From Pseudothioglobus sp905182815 (GTDB lineage Bacteria; Pseudomonadota; Gammaproteobacteria; PS1; Pseudothioglobaceae), in the NCBI RefSeq assembly GCF_048087625.1, contig NZ_CP159805.1, positions 1,116,001 through 1,180,000 of the forward strand: a stretch of 64,000 nt of DNA, in the 5' to 3' direction. Positions 6,829-16,245 of this stretch are shown one piece after another. A program made the translations under genes and the position numbers. The notes under the pieces are model-generated. The model saw nothing but the letters and a program-made list of their open reading frames with translations. It did no database searches and was not told the DNA's origin. Numbering within the stretch: the stretch's first letter is position 1; each line of letters begins with the position of its first letter.

Positions 6829-8082
6829 ATGCATCAAAAAAATCTTTGGCAAGACAATTCTAAAGAAAAAATTACTTTCAGTAATCTTAAAAAATCAATT
6901 ACAACAGATTTAGTGATTATTGGTGGCGGCTTTACTGGCTGTTCAGCGGCCCTGTCTGCAGCAAAGAATGGGCTATCAGTTACCCTTATTGATCAAAAGA
7001 TTGGCTATGGCGGCTCGGGAAGGAATGTTGGCTTAGTTAATGCAGGCTTATGGATGCATCCTGAAAAGGTCGAAAGTATCCTTGGATTAGCAGCAGGAGT
7101 TAAGCTTAATAAGGCTTTAGCAACAGCACCTGATTTAGTATTTAGTCTTATTGATAGCTATGAAATTAATTGCAGCGCTAATCGCTCAGGAACGCTTCAT
7201 TGCGCCCACTCTGAAAAAGGATTAAAAGATATTCAACTGAGATTTAAACAGTTATCTGAACGTGGTGCTGAGTTAGAGCTTTTTGATAGACAGCAAACTC
7301 AGCAAAGAACAGGCTCTTCAAAGTTTTTTGGCTCTCTTTTTAATAAAAAAGCTGGAATTATTAACCCTCTAGATTATTGTCTTGGCCTGGCAAGAGCTGC
7401 TAAATCTTATGGCGTAAATATCTATGAGTCAACTATAGCAACTAACATTCAATCAATCAATAATGATTGGCTAATCAAGACAGCTGAGGGCACCATTAAG
7501 GCAAAAATGCTTTTAATTGCTACAAATGCCTATCAAAAACCAATTGAAGGCCTAAATCCATCCAAATACACTTCTGTACAGTATTTTCAAGTCGCAACTA
7601 AATCTCTACCTTCAGATCTAGTAAAGTCAGTTTTACCCAATGGTGAAGGTTGCTGGGATACTGCTAGTGTAATGTCTTCTTTTCGACTCGATGCTGACAA
7701 TAGACTTATTATTGGTGGGATCGGAAACCTTGGTCATAGCGCCTCCAAGATTCACACTAATTGGGCAAGGAGAAAAATTGAGAGTCTCTTTCCACATCTT
7801 AAAAATATTGATATTGAATTTTGCTGGCATGGACGCATTGCCATGACAGGTGATCATATTCCTAAAATTCTAAGGCTAGGTAGTAATGCTTACTCAGTTT
7901 TTGGCTATTCAGGCAGAGGAATTGGACCTGGGACTTATTTTGGTAAGGCAGTAAGTGAATGCCTTATTAGTGGTGATGAAACCTCTTTGCCAGTTGATCC
8001 TTTGGATTATTATCAAGAACCTTTTTCTAAAATCAAGGCAGGCTTTATTGAATTTGGCGCTACTGCAATTCATTTACTTTGA
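6829..8082 (+). CDS. FAD-dependent amine/amino-acid oxidoreductase (DAO family)
   Basis: 417 residues. DLVIIGGGFTGCSAALSAA (about residue 28) is the dinucleotide-binding motif for FAD. GYGGSGRNVGLVNAGLW is the second flavin motif typical of the DadA/PuuB-like DAO fold. Near the C-terminus FGYSGRGIGPGTYFGKAV is the conserved FAD-contacting segment. It should oxidise a secondary amine or D-amino acid, passing electrons to oxygen or a quinone. The substrate is not evident. It converges on the related enzyme at 8102, with which it shares fold but not close sequence. Confidence 0.87.
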   Translation: MHQKNLWQDNSKEKITFSNLKKSITTDLVIIGGGFTGCSAALSAAKNGLSVTLIDQKIGYGGSGRNVGLVNAGLWMHPEKVESILGLAAGVKLNKALATAPDLVFSLIDSYEINCSANRSGTLHCAHSEKGLKDIQLRFKQLSERGAELELFDRQQTQQRTGSSKFFGSLFNKKAGIINPLDYCLGLARAAKSYGVNIYESTIATNIQSINNDWLIKTAEGTIKAKMLLIATNAYQKPIEGLNPSKYTSVQYFQVATKSLPSDLVKSVLPNGEGCWDTASVMSSFRLDADNRLIIGGIGNLGHSASKIHTNWARRKIESLFPHLKNIDIEFCWHGRIAMTGDHIPKILRLGSNAYSVFGYSGRGIGPGTYFGKAVSECLISGDETSLPVDPLDYYQEPFSKIKAGFIEFGATAIHLL

Positions 8083-8101
8083 TTAGCATTTAGATTATCT
8101 T

Positions 8102-9415
8102 TTATCTATCTCTTCCAACCCCTTTAAAGCGCTGCTTAGTAGTAAACCAAGCGCCAAAATCTAAAAATGGTTTTGGTGGAAGCCATTTAGCTTTCTCAAG
8201 AGCAAGACAATCATTAACAATAGCGGATTTTTTTCCGCATGCATACTCAGCTATTCCAATACCAAATGCAGTCCCTTTAGTAATTCCAGAACCATTGAAA
8301 CAACCTGCATAGTAGAGATTATCTGAAAATCTCTCAAAGATATTAGTTTTATTAGCGCTCACACCTTCAACGCCTGAATATAAGAACTCAAATGGAACCT
8401 GGCTTAACTGTGGAAACCTATTATTAAATGCTTGTCGATGAATCTGTTGTCGGTTAATTAATTGCTTATCAGTTAATAGGTGGTTATTGTTATATTCAGC
8501 AGTGTTTCTTATTGCAATTCGGCCATCATCCGTTAATCTGATAGTAGCCCCACCACTATGAAGCGACAGTATTCCCCATGATGATTCACTTCCAAGGGTA
8601 TTAATCTCATCCCTGTTTAAGGCACGAGTAATACTTCCAGAAAGTGTTACTCCAACTGCCCTTTGTTTAGGTTTTGCGCCCTCAAAGGTTTCATAATTAC
8701 AAGCCATTATGACTTGTTCAGCAGTAATTATTGCATCTGGAACCATGACCTTAACAGCCTTACCCAATGTCATCCTTAATACTGGTGTATTTTCATAAAG
8801 CTCAACATTACTTGGAAGATTATCAGCCAATCCAAAAACTAACTTAGCGGGCTGCGTTAATGCACCATTTTCAACTTTAACGCCCTTCTTATACCAACTC
8901 GTTCCTAGACGATTATGAATATCCTTTTTAGAAAGAGGAGTGTGTCTAATGTCACGTTTTTTAAGATAGTTAATAAAATGATCACACTCAATTTCAGAGT
9001 TGTTATCTGCTGCAGTATGATAAATACCTGATTCTATCCAGTCACAATTGATGCTGTTATCTTTTACTAATGTACGAAGAGAATTAAGGCCTACTTGATT
9101 AATTCGATCTACTCTTTGGTATTTTTCAAGTTGTGACTCTTGATAGGGGCCTGAAAAATGGCTATGCGCAACAGCATAACCAGAATTTCTACCAGAAGCA
9201 TTCTGGCCCAGCTCTCTTGCATCAAGCAAGATAATTTGATCTTTAGGGTTAATCTCTGCTAGCCTTCTTGCACAAGAAAGACCTGTAAAGCCGGCACCTA
9301 TGACAAGCCATTTAGCTTCAAGGTTAGAAGTTAATTTAGGCTGAGATTGCCTAGCAGGAACTAAATCTACCCAACCTTTTGTTTCATTATCAAAAATAGG
9401 ATTAGCTTGAGCCAT
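8102..9415 (-). CDS. FAD-dependent oxidoreductase (DAO/PuuB-like)
   Basis: 437 residues. LVIGAGFTGLSCARRLAE (about residue 36) is the FAD-binding Rossmann motif. LGQNASGRNSGYAVAH is the following flavin motif, and YYAGCFNGSGITKGTAFG is the C-terminal FAD-binding segment. The general architecture resembles gamma-glutamylputrescine oxidase and D-amino-acid dehydrogenases. It is the last gene of the run prpB-prpC-prpD-saccharopine-like-DAO, 21 nt after its neighbour, so its substrate may be linked to that operon; this is inference. Confidence 0.85.
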   Translation of the reverse strand: MAQANPIFDNETKGWVDLVPARQSQPKLTSNLEAKWLVIGAGFTGLSCARRLAEINPKDQIILLDARELGQNASGRNSGYAVAHSHFSGPYQESQLEKYQRVDRINQVGLNSLRTLVKDNSINCDWIESGIYHTAADNNSEIECDHFINYLKKRDIRHTPLSKKDIHNRLGTSWYKKGVKVENGALTQPAKLVFGLADNLPSNVELYENTPVLRMTLGKAVKVMVPDAIITAEQVIMACNYETFEGAKPKQRAVGVTLSGSITRALNRDEINTLGSESSWGILSLHSGGATIRLTDDGRIAIRNTAEYNNNHLLTDKQLINRQQIHRQAFNNRFPQLSQVPFEFLYSGVEGVSANKTNIFERFSDNLYYAGCFNGSGITKGTAFGIGIAEYACGKKSAIVNDCLALEKAKWLPPKPFLDFGAWFTTKQRFKGVGRDR

Positions 9416-9436
9416 AGAAATAATCTAACTTTACTA

Positions 9437-10591
9437 CTAACTTAAATGATCAATTAAAATAAAGTGATCACTTATTTCAGAAGCTTGATTTAGCCACCTT
9501 TTTACTAAATTACTTTGGTGAGGAGCCGCTGTTACGCCTGAAGGTATCTCTTTATTAAGAACGGCTTCAACAGCCAAAGCAACTGAGCAAGAGACTAATT
9601 GGGCCATTGCGCTTCCTTTGTTATTTCCAAGCGTATCAAGTAAAAACTGCTTATGCCAAACAATCTCTGAGTCATTTTTAACCTTTAATTCAACAGTTAA
9701 AATCACACGATCAACTTCTTCATTTCTATAGGAGTATTTATTCCATAAATCATCACTGATAGCCTTTAGACAATCCTCTGCAATTTCAGGGTCAAGCGTA
9801 TCTACCTCAGAAAAAATATCAGACCAAGCATCTTTCCAGCCTCTATACCTTAGAGTTCCTCGAACAAACTGATCTATCTTCAATCCCTCGTTCATTTGAT
9901 ACTGCTCAATAAATGGAATGGAATCGCGATTAGGATAAACCTCAAATTCATCCTCACCCCAAGGCATCGGAAGAGGGTAAAGCTCAACAGCCTCCCATGG
10001 CTTATATACAGTATAGACTTGGCTATCACGAATGCTAACTGAAGTTGACATTAAGGCCTTTAAAACTCCCAGTGGAGACCAACTAAATTTGTAACAAAAA
10101 TCATTAGGAACGTCACTTAAGCCACCACAGTAACTCAAAAAAGAATGATTATTTTCAGCAGAAAAAACCTTTGAATTTTTATAATCTTCAACGAGTGCAT
10201 GAGACATACTATGGTCTATTCCTGGATCAAGACCAACCTCATTAACAAGGCATAAATTCTTTTTTAGCGATTCTTCATGAAGCATCCTCATCTCATCTGA
10301 AATATAGGAGCTTGAGACAAAATGAGCTCCAAGTGATAGACTCAGTTCTGCAACAGGAACATGGAAATTACCAGGTAGCATTGAAACTATAACGTCTCCA
10401 GCTGTAGCATTTTTCTTAATGGCCTCAAGAGAAAATTCTACAATCTGATAATTACCCTTAACACCTAATAAAGCATCACTTGCTTTTTTGACTGTTCGAT
10501 TATAAACAATAACTGAATGGTCATTTTCAATAAGCATTTTTAGCCCTGGTATTGCTGACAAACCAGCACCTAACCAATGAATTTTTGACAT
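9437..10591 (-). CDS. Saccharopine dehydrogenase family protein
   Basis: 384 residues. IHWLGAGLSAIPGLKMLIE is an N-terminal NAD(P)-binding loop of G-x-G-x-x type. VIVSMLPGNFHVPVAELS and VNEVGLDPGIDHSMSHAL match the saccharopine dehydrogenase/carboxynorspermidine synthase family (LYS9-like). That family forms or cleaves a C-N bond between an amino acid and an oxo acid. AAGGAG sits 5 nt before the ATG. Its position between prpD and an amine oxidoreductase suggests a side pathway of amino-acid breakdown, possibly lysine, but the precise reaction cannot be read from sequence. Confidence 0.78.
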   Translation of the reverse strand: MSKIHWLGAGLSAIPGLKMLIENDHSVIVYNRTVKKASDALLGVKGNYQIVEFSLEAIKKNATAGDVIVSMLPGNFHVPVAELSLSLGAHFVSSSYISDEMRMLHEESLKKNLCLVNEVGLDPGIDHSMSHALVEDYKNSKVFSAENNHSFLSYCGGLSDVPNDFCYKFSWSPLGVLKALMSTSVSIRDSQVYTVYKPWEAVELYPLPMPWGEDEFEVYPNRDSIPFIEQYQMNEGLKIDQFVRGTLRYRGWKDAWSDIFSEVDTLDPEIAEDCLKAISDDLWNKYSYRNEEVDRVILTVELKVKNDSEIVWHKQFLLDTLGNNKGSAMAQLVSCSVALAVEAVLNKEIPSGVTAAPHQSNLVKRWLNQASEISDHFILIDHLS

Positions 10592-10650
10592 TACAACTCC
10601 TTCTTTATTTCTAATTAAATAGATGAAAACTAAAAAACTTTAATAGCTCC

Positions 10651-12090
10651 TTAATCTTTAAGAACAAACATGTCCATAAACTCGTTGACAGGTGTTTGTT
10701 CAGTTTTCTCTTTATCAAGACACAATGAGTAGATCCTGTCACTGTGCTCTTTAGAATAAATACTTTTGAGACTATTAAAAAATTTTCTCTCAAGTAATGG
10801 AATACCTTCCTGACGACGATTACGGTGTCCTATTGGATATTCAACTTCCACTTTATCAGTTTGACTCCCATCCTTAAAGAAAATCTGCAGTGCATTGGCA
10901 ATAGATCTCTTGTCATCTGCTAGGTAGTCTTTTGAGTATCTTTTATCTTCCTTTAAAATCATTTTATTTCGAAGCTTATCAATTAATGAGTTTTGTTGAT
11001 GGAAAGAATCTTCATAAAACTCAGCCACTAAATCACCTTTAATCATTGCAACTGCAAGCATATATTGCATACAATGATCTCGATCAGCTGGATTATCTAG
11101 GTCGCCTGTTTTATCAATAATTCTAAGTGCTGACTCATGAGTTGTAACTTCAATCCTTTCAATTTCATTTAACTTTTCTTTAATCTCTGGATAAAGCAAT
11201 ACTGCACACTCTACTGCAGTTTGAGCATGGAATTCAGCTGGAAAGGAAATCTTGAAAAGAATATTCTCCATCACGTAAGAGCCATAGCTCTTAGAGAAGC
11301 TAAACTCTCTACCCTTAAAACTTACATCATAAAAGCCCCATTCTGGTGCAGTTAAAACGGAAGGTATGCCCATCTCACCTTTCATCGTCATCATTGCCAA
11401 GCGAACTGCGCGAGATGTTGCATCGCCAGCAGCCCATGATTTTCTTGAGCCAGCGTTAGGTGCATGCCTATAGGTTCGAAGCGAAGAGCCATCAACCCAG
11501 GCTTGTGATAAAGCGGCAATAATTTGATCCCTGGTTCCACCTAACATGTGAGTTGCAACAGCTGTGCTTGCTACTCTTACGAGTAAAACATGGTCTAAGC
11601 CTACTTTATTAAAACTATTCTCAAGTGCAAGAATGCCTTGGATTTCATGAGCTTTTATCATGTACTCAAGCACATCTTTTATACTTAAAGGTGATTTATG
11701 ATTCGCAACATTAACACGTGAAATATAATCACTAAGAGCCATAATTGCGCCTAAATTATCTGAGGGGTGACCCCACTCTTCAGCTAACCAAGTGTCATTA
11801 AAATCTAACCATCGAACTAAGGCACCAATATCCCAAGCTGCTTTTACTGGGTCAAGCTCAAATGACTTTCCAAAAACCCTAGCACCATTTTCTACTGTGG
11901 TCCCAGGCACCAATGGGCCTAAATGTCTAGTACAATTTGGATATTTCAAAGCCAAAAGACCACAGCCGATAGTATCTATTAAACAATTTCTAGCAGTATT
12001 TAAGGCCTCCTCAGACTCTACTTTAAAATCAATCACATAATCAGCGATATCTTGCAGAGCTTGATCTGCTGACATTCTATCTGCTTTCAC
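10651..12090 (-). CDS. prpD: 2-methylcitrate dehydratase (MmgE/PrpD family)
   Basis: 479 residues, the usual PrpD length. TARNCLIDTIGCGLLAL is the family N-terminal motif and DFNDTWLAEEWGHPSDNLGAI the active-site loop. SFPAEFHAQTAVECA and the DNPADRDHCMQYMLAVAMI stretch are typical of true PrpD rather than other MmgE-like proteins. It dehydrates 2-methylcitrate to 2-methylaconitate in propionyl-CoA oxidation. The GTG start at 12090 has AAGGAG 8 nt upstream and is preferred over the ATG five codons later. It starts 4 nt after the end of prpC. No acnD or prpF is seen, so hydration would rely on an aconitase elsewhere. Confidence 0.93.
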   Translation of the reverse strand: MKADRMSADQALQDIADYVIDFKVESEEALNTARNCLIDTIGCGLLALKYPNCTRHLGPLVPGTTVENGARVFGKSFELDPVKAAWDIGALVRWLDFNDTWLAEEWGHPSDNLGAIMALSDYISRVNVANHKSPLSIKDVLEYMIKAHEIQGILALENSFNKVGLDHVLLVRVASTAVATHMLGGTRDQIIAALSQAWVDGSSLRTYRHAPNAGSRKSWAAGDATSRAVRLAMMTMKGEMGIPSVLTAPEWGFYDVSFKGREFSFSKSYGSYVMENILFKISFPAEFHAQTAVECAVLLYPEIKEKLNEIERIEVTTHESALRIIDKTGDLDNPADRDHCMQYMLAVAMIKGDLVAEFYEDSFHQQNSLIDKLRNKMILKEDKRYSKDYLADDKRSIANALQIFFKDGSQTDKVEVEYPIGHRNRRQEGIPLLERKFFNSLKSIYSKEHSDRIYSLCLDKEKTEQTPVNEFMDMFVLKD

Positions 12091-12094
12091 TATA

Positions 12095-13222
12095 CTAACT
12101 CCTTGTTTCTATGGGACTGACTTTTTGTGGACCTGGACCTATATAATCTGCATTGGGTCTAATGATTCGATTATTTTGTCTCTGTTCAAAAATGTGAGCA
12201 CACCATCCAGTTACTCTTGAAAGAACAAATATTGGGGTAAATAGTTTAGTTGGTATTCCCATAAATTCATAGGTAGAAGCATGATAAAAGTCAGCATTTG
12301 CGAATAGATTTTTCTCTCTTCTCATAACCATTTCAACTCTTTCTGATACATCATATAGATGCTTATCGTTAACCTCCATGGATAATTTTTTTGACCATTG
12401 CTTGATAACCTCATTACGAGGGTCAGATTGAGTATAAACTGCGTGTCCAAAACCCATCACAAGTTGCTTTTGTACAAGCATTTTAAGTAATTCAGCCTCT
12501 GCAACATCAGGGTCATTCCATTGGGATAGCATAGCACTAGCGGCTTCATTAGCGCCTCCATGTAATGGTCCGCGTAATGTCCCAATAGCACTTGTAACAG
12601 CAGAATGAATATCTGAAAGCGTTGAGGCACAAACTCTTGCAGCAAAAGTAGAGGCATTAAATTCATGTTCAGCATACAAAATCAAAGAAATACTCATTAC
12701 TTGATCATGCAGTTGGCTAGGTTTTTTACCATGCAAGAGATGTAAAAAATGACCGCCAATAGTATCATCACTTGTCTCCGTATCAATTCTTTTTCCATAG
12801 TGGGAATACTGATACCAGTAGCTAAGTATCGATGGAAATGCACTCAGCATACGATCTGCATGGTCAGTTTGGTTTATAAAGCCCTCCTCTTGCTCTAAAT
12901 TACCAAGAACCGAACAACCTGTCCTTAAAACGTCCATAGGATGAGCAGTTTTTGGGATACCCTCCAAAGTACTTCTTAGTTCAGGTTGAAGTCCTCTTAA
13001 TGTTTTGAGTTTTTCTATATATGCTTTTAATTCCTGTGAGTTAGGTAGTTTTCCCTTCAATAAAAGATAGGCAACCTCTTCGAAAGTTGTATTTTCTGCT
13101 AAATCTACGATATCAAAGCCACGATATGTGAGCCCAGAACCGCTAACTCCAACTGTACATATTGATGTCTCACCTGCACTCTGACCTCTAAGACCAGCTC
13201 CACCTATTTTTTTCTCACTCAC
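12095..13222 (-). CDS. prpC: 2-methylcitrate synthase
   Basis: 375 residues, the typical size of bacterial PrpC. It condenses propionyl-CoA with oxaloacetate. Citrate-synthase-fold motifs are present: GGHFLHLLHG, GPLHGGANEAA with an active-site His, MGFGHAVYTQSDPRN with another catalytic His, and an R-rich C-terminus for CoA and substrate binding. The start codon is GTG at 13222, and its G is also the last base of the prpB stop (GTAGTGAG), indicating translational coupling. A citrate synthase side activity is possible. Confidence 0.93.
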   Translation of the reverse strand: MSEKKIGGAGLRGQSAGETSICTVGVSGSGLTYRGFDIVDLAENTTFEEVAYLLLKGKLPNSQELKAYIEKLKTLRGLQPELRSTLEGIPKTAHPMDVLRTGCSVLGNLEQEEGFINQTDHADRMLSAFPSILSYWYQYSHYGKRIDTETSDDTIGGHFLHLLHGKKPSQLHDQVMSISLILYAEHEFNASTFAARVCASTLSDIHSAVTSAIGTLRGPLHGGANEAASAMLSQWNDPDVAEAELLKMLVQKQLVMGFGHAVYTQSDPRNEVIKQWSKKLSMEVNDKHLYDVSERVEMVMRREKNLFANADFYHASTYEFMGIPTKLFTPIFVLSRVTGWCAHIFEQRQNNRIIRPNADYIGPGPQKVSPIETRS

Positions 13223-14100
13223 TACTTACTCTCCTTATTCATTACATCATCTAATTGCTTTTCATATTGATGATAATTTAAAAAATCATATAACTCTTCT
13301 CTTGTTTGCATACTTTCTATCACATTATTTTGGTGACCATCTTGTATGATATGTTGATAGACATTAAGAGCTGCTTTACTCATTGCTCTAAAGGCACTTA
13401 GTGGATAAAGAATCATATCCACACCAGCATCAGAAAGCTCCTCTTTGGTAAATAATGGTGTTTGACCAAATTCAGTTATATTTGCTAGAATAGGGACATT
13501 AATTGAATCAGAAAACTCTCTATATTGCTCAATGGTATTGAGTGCCTCAGGAAATATCATATCAGCACCAGCTTCTACAAAAGCTGTCGCTTTATCAACA
13601 GCAGAATGCATACCCTCTATAGCCAATGAGTCTGTTCTTGCCATAATTACAAAGTTAGGATCGGTTTTGGCGTCAACTGCAGCTTTAATTCTGTCAACCA
13701 TTTCATTTGTACTAACTATGGCCTTATTTGGTCTATGTCCGCAACGTTTTTGAGAAACTTGATCTTCAATATGGATAGCAGCGACACCACTATTTGTCAT
13801 CTCTCGAACACAACGCGCAATGTTAAGTGCCCCACCCCAGCCAGTATCAGCATCGACTAATAATGGTAGTGAAGTTGCCTGAGTGATTCGTTTAGCATCT
13901 TCGAGTACATCTGAAAGAGTAGTAATACCAAGATCAGGAACTCCAAGAGAAGAAGCTGCAACTCCACCACCTGACAAGTAGATTGATTGATGCCCAACTT
14001 TCTCAGCCATAAGAGCGCTATAGGCGTTAACAGCGCCTACAATTTGAAGTGGCTTATTTTCATTAACTAACTTTCTAAATTTCTTTCCACTGCTGTCCAA
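13222..14100 (-). CDS. prpB: 2-methylisocitrate lyase
   Basis: 292 residues of the isocitrate lyase/PEP mutase superfamily. SLPLLVDADTGWGG provides Mg-binding Asp residues. HIEDQVSQKRCGHR contains the catalytic Cys of the KRCGH signature, and PEALNTIEQYREF follows. It cleaves 2-methylisocitrate to pyruvate and succinate. It starts with TTG at 14098-14100, supported by AAGGAG 8 nt upstream. It opens the prpBCD operon, and 163 nt separate it from the RutR-like gene with no clear terminator between them. Confidence 0.93.
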   Translation of the reverse strand: MDSSGKKFRKLVNENKPLQIVGAVNAYSALMAEKVGHQSIYLSGGGVAASSLGVPDLGITTLSDVLEDAKRITQATSLPLLVDADTGWGGALNIARCVREMTNSGVAAIHIEDQVSQKRCGHRPNKAIVSTNEMVDRIKAAVDAKTDPNFVIMARTDSLAIEGMHSAVDKATAFVEAGADMIFPEALNTIEQYREFSDSINVPILANITEFGQTPLFTKEELSDAGVDMILYPLSAFRAMSKAALNVYQHIIQDGHQNNVIESMQTREELYDFLNYHQYEKQLDDVMNKESK

Positions 14101-14263
14101 TTTGAATACTCCTTGTCTAACCTAAATCAACTACATAATAACTATCTTTAGTAAAAACTATTATGCATATATTTTCTATAAATTCTCTATTTTAGGTAAA
14201 TGTCATCTGGTAATTATCTTGATGTTAAGAATTATTTTGTAAACTTTTTTAATCTCATATTGA

Positions 14264-14923
14264 CTAAGGATTTAAACCAACGCTTCTTAAAACTAAATCA
14301 ATAACTTGTTGTTTTTTTTCTTCAAATTCACTATCTGTAAGTTTCTTTCCATTATTTAAAATCATCACTTGATAATCAAAATCAGCATAATGTTGAGTGG
14401 TAGCCCAAATCATATATAACAAGGTATGAGCATCACCCACATTAACAATTTTTTTTAGTTCAACCCACTTATTTATCGAACTAACACAAGTATCAACCCA
14501 TTGTTTTAACCTCGATGATAATACTTCTTCCATTTCAGGGGCGCCACTAATAATTTCATTTGCCCACACTTTTGAGCCGAATGGTCTAGTGCGTGACAAA
14601 TTCATTTTTGCGCCAACATAATATTTTAAGGCTTCTCGAGGTTCATCAAATTTATTAAATGTATCAGCAGCCCTCATCCAATCAACTAGTATGCTTTCTA
14701 AGACACATCTATACAAATTTAATTTAGTATGAAAATAATAATGAATATTGGATTTTGGAAGTTTAGCCATATCTGCAATTTGTTTTGTAGTAGAGCCTTT
14801 AAGGCCATGCTTTGCAAATACTTTTTCTGCAGCAATTAAAATAATAAGTTCATTTTCTTCACGAATTCTCTCTTTACTACGAGTAATACCTCTGGCTTGT
14901 ACTAGAACTTTTTTATTACCCAT
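14264..14923 (-). CDS. rutR: RutR-type TetR-family regulator
   Basis: 219 residues. The N-terminal helix-turn-helix is STTKQIADMAKLPKSNIHYYF (about 44-64), followed by a C-terminal ligand domain with the pattern PREALKYYVGAKMNLSRTRPFGSKVWANE, as in RutR (about 212 residues in E. coli). RutR binds uracil or thymine and leaves its operator TTGACCANNTGGTCAA. Such an operator stands before preT, the first gene of the preT-preA-rutR run that ends here, so it probably represses its own transcript and the pyrimidine genes around it. The gap to preA is 19 nt. Confidence 0.85.
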   Translation of the reverse strand: MGNKKVLVQARGITRSKERIREENELIILIAAEKVFAKHGLKGSTTKQIADMAKLPKSNIHYYFHTKLNLYRCVLESILVDWMRAADTFNKFDEPREALKYYVGAKMNLSRTRPFGSKVWANEIISGAPEMEEVLSSRLKQWVDTCVSSINKWVELKKIVNVGDAHTLLYMIWATTQHYADFDYQVMILNNGKKLTDSEFEEKKQQVIDLVLRSVGLNP

Positions 14924-14942
14924 TCAATTCTCCATTATTTTT

Positions 14943-16244
14943 TCATGAAACCTTTAATGGATTATTTGGGTGAGTTGTCCAATCAGATGCTTGTGGTGAA
15001 ATTGCCTTTCCAGTTCTAGGGTCAGTTCCTGATGTCATAGCGACCATTGAGATACAATCTATTACAGGGCAAACGCTTACACAAAGATTACATCCAACAC
15101 ATTCATCATCCTTAACTGTAAATACTCTATCACCACTATCAGTTGAATATTCAATTGCTTGATGTGAAGTATCTTCACATACAATGTGACAACGACCACA
15201 CTTTATACACTTATCTTGGTCAATGACAGCTTTATCAACGTGGTTTAAGTTCAAGAACTTCCAATCAGTAACTGATGGAACTGCTTTACCAATTAGCTCA
15301 TCTACTGAATTCATACCTTTTTCATCTAAAAAGTTACTCAATCCAGTTTTCATGTCTTCAACAATTTTAAAACCATAGACCATTGCGGCTGTACAAACCT
15401 GAACATTACTCGCACCTAATGCAATAAAGTCTACTGCATCTTTCCAAGTCGATACTCCCCCAATACCTGAAATTGGTAAGTTTCTAGTTTTTTCATTACG
15501 CGCTATCTCTGCCACCATATTCAAAGCAATTGGTTTTACCGCCTCACCACAATAACCCCCATGAGTTCCCATACCACCCGTAGTTGGAAACATAGTCAAA
15601 CTGTCATAATCAACTCTCATAATTGAGTTTATGGTATTAATTAATGACACTGCATCACCACCACCCTCAAGGACTGCTTCAGCTGGATAAATTACATCAG
15701 TTATATTTGGCGTAAGCTTGACAATTACAGGGACTGTGGCATACTTTTTGCACCACTCAGTTGCTTGTTTTATATATTCTGGAACTTGCCCAACTGCAGC
15801 GCCCATTCCTCGCTCTGACATACCATGAGGACAACCAAAATTAAGCTCAAAACCATCTATACCTGTATCTTCAATAATAGGGATATGCTTTGCCCAAGAT
15901 GCCTCACTCATTGGAAACATTACAGATGCAATCACAGCCCTATCTGGCCAGTCTCTCTTTACTTGACGCATTTCCTTAAGATTAACTTGAAATGGACGAT
16001 CAGTTATTAATTCGATATTATTGAAACCAATAACTCGTCGGTCATTACTCATCATTGTTGTGTACCTTGGACCATTAACATTCACAATATGAGGATCCTC
16101 ACCCAGAGTTTTCCATGAAACCCCACCCCAGCCAGCTTCAAAGGCACGATTTACGTTATAAGCCTTATCTGTCGGTGGTGCCGAGGCTAACCAAAAAGGA
16201 TTAGGTGACTTAATTCCTAAAAAATTACTAGTTAAATCTGCCAT
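14943..16244 (-). CDS. preA: NAD-dependent dihydropyrimidine dehydrogenase, catalytic subunit
   Basis: 433 residues. The N-terminal FMN barrel (about 1-310) resembles dihydroorotate dehydrogenase: NPFWLASAPPTDKAYN, ELNFGCPHGMSERGMGAAVGQ and ISGIGGVSTWKDAVDFIALGA. The C-terminal ferredoxin domain has two 4Fe-4S motifs, CIKCGRCHIVC and CVGCNLCVSVC. With PreT it reduces uracil and thymine to the dihydro forms, or works in reverse. It follows preT after a 1-nt gap. Confidence 0.95.
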   Translation of the reverse strand: MADLTSNFLGIKSPNPFWLASAPPTDKAYNVNRAFEAGWGGVSWKTLGEDPHIVNVNGPRYTTMMSNDRRVIGFNNIELITDRPFQVNLKEMRQVKRDWPDRAVIASVMFPMSEASWAKHIPIIEDTGIDGFELNFGCPHGMSERGMGAAVGQVPEYIKQATEWCKKYATVPVIVKLTPNITDVIYPAEAVLEGGGDAVSLINTINSIMRVDYDSLTMFPTTGGMGTHGGYCGEAVKPIALNMVAEIARNEKTRNLPISGIGGVSTWKDAVDFIALGASNVQVCTAAMVYGFKIVEDMKTGLSNFLDEKGMNSVDELIGKAVPSVTDWKFLNLNHVDKAVIDQDKCIKCGRCHIVCEDTSHQAIEYSTDSGDRVFTVKDDECVGCNLCVSVCPVIDCISMVAMTSGTDPRTGKAISPQASDWTTHPNNPLKVS

Positions 16245-16245
16245 A

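Noticed and set aside
10611..10793. Short minus-strand frame at the 3' end of prpD.
   Set aside because: It lies in another frame within prpD, has no family pattern and is explained by the overlapping real gene.
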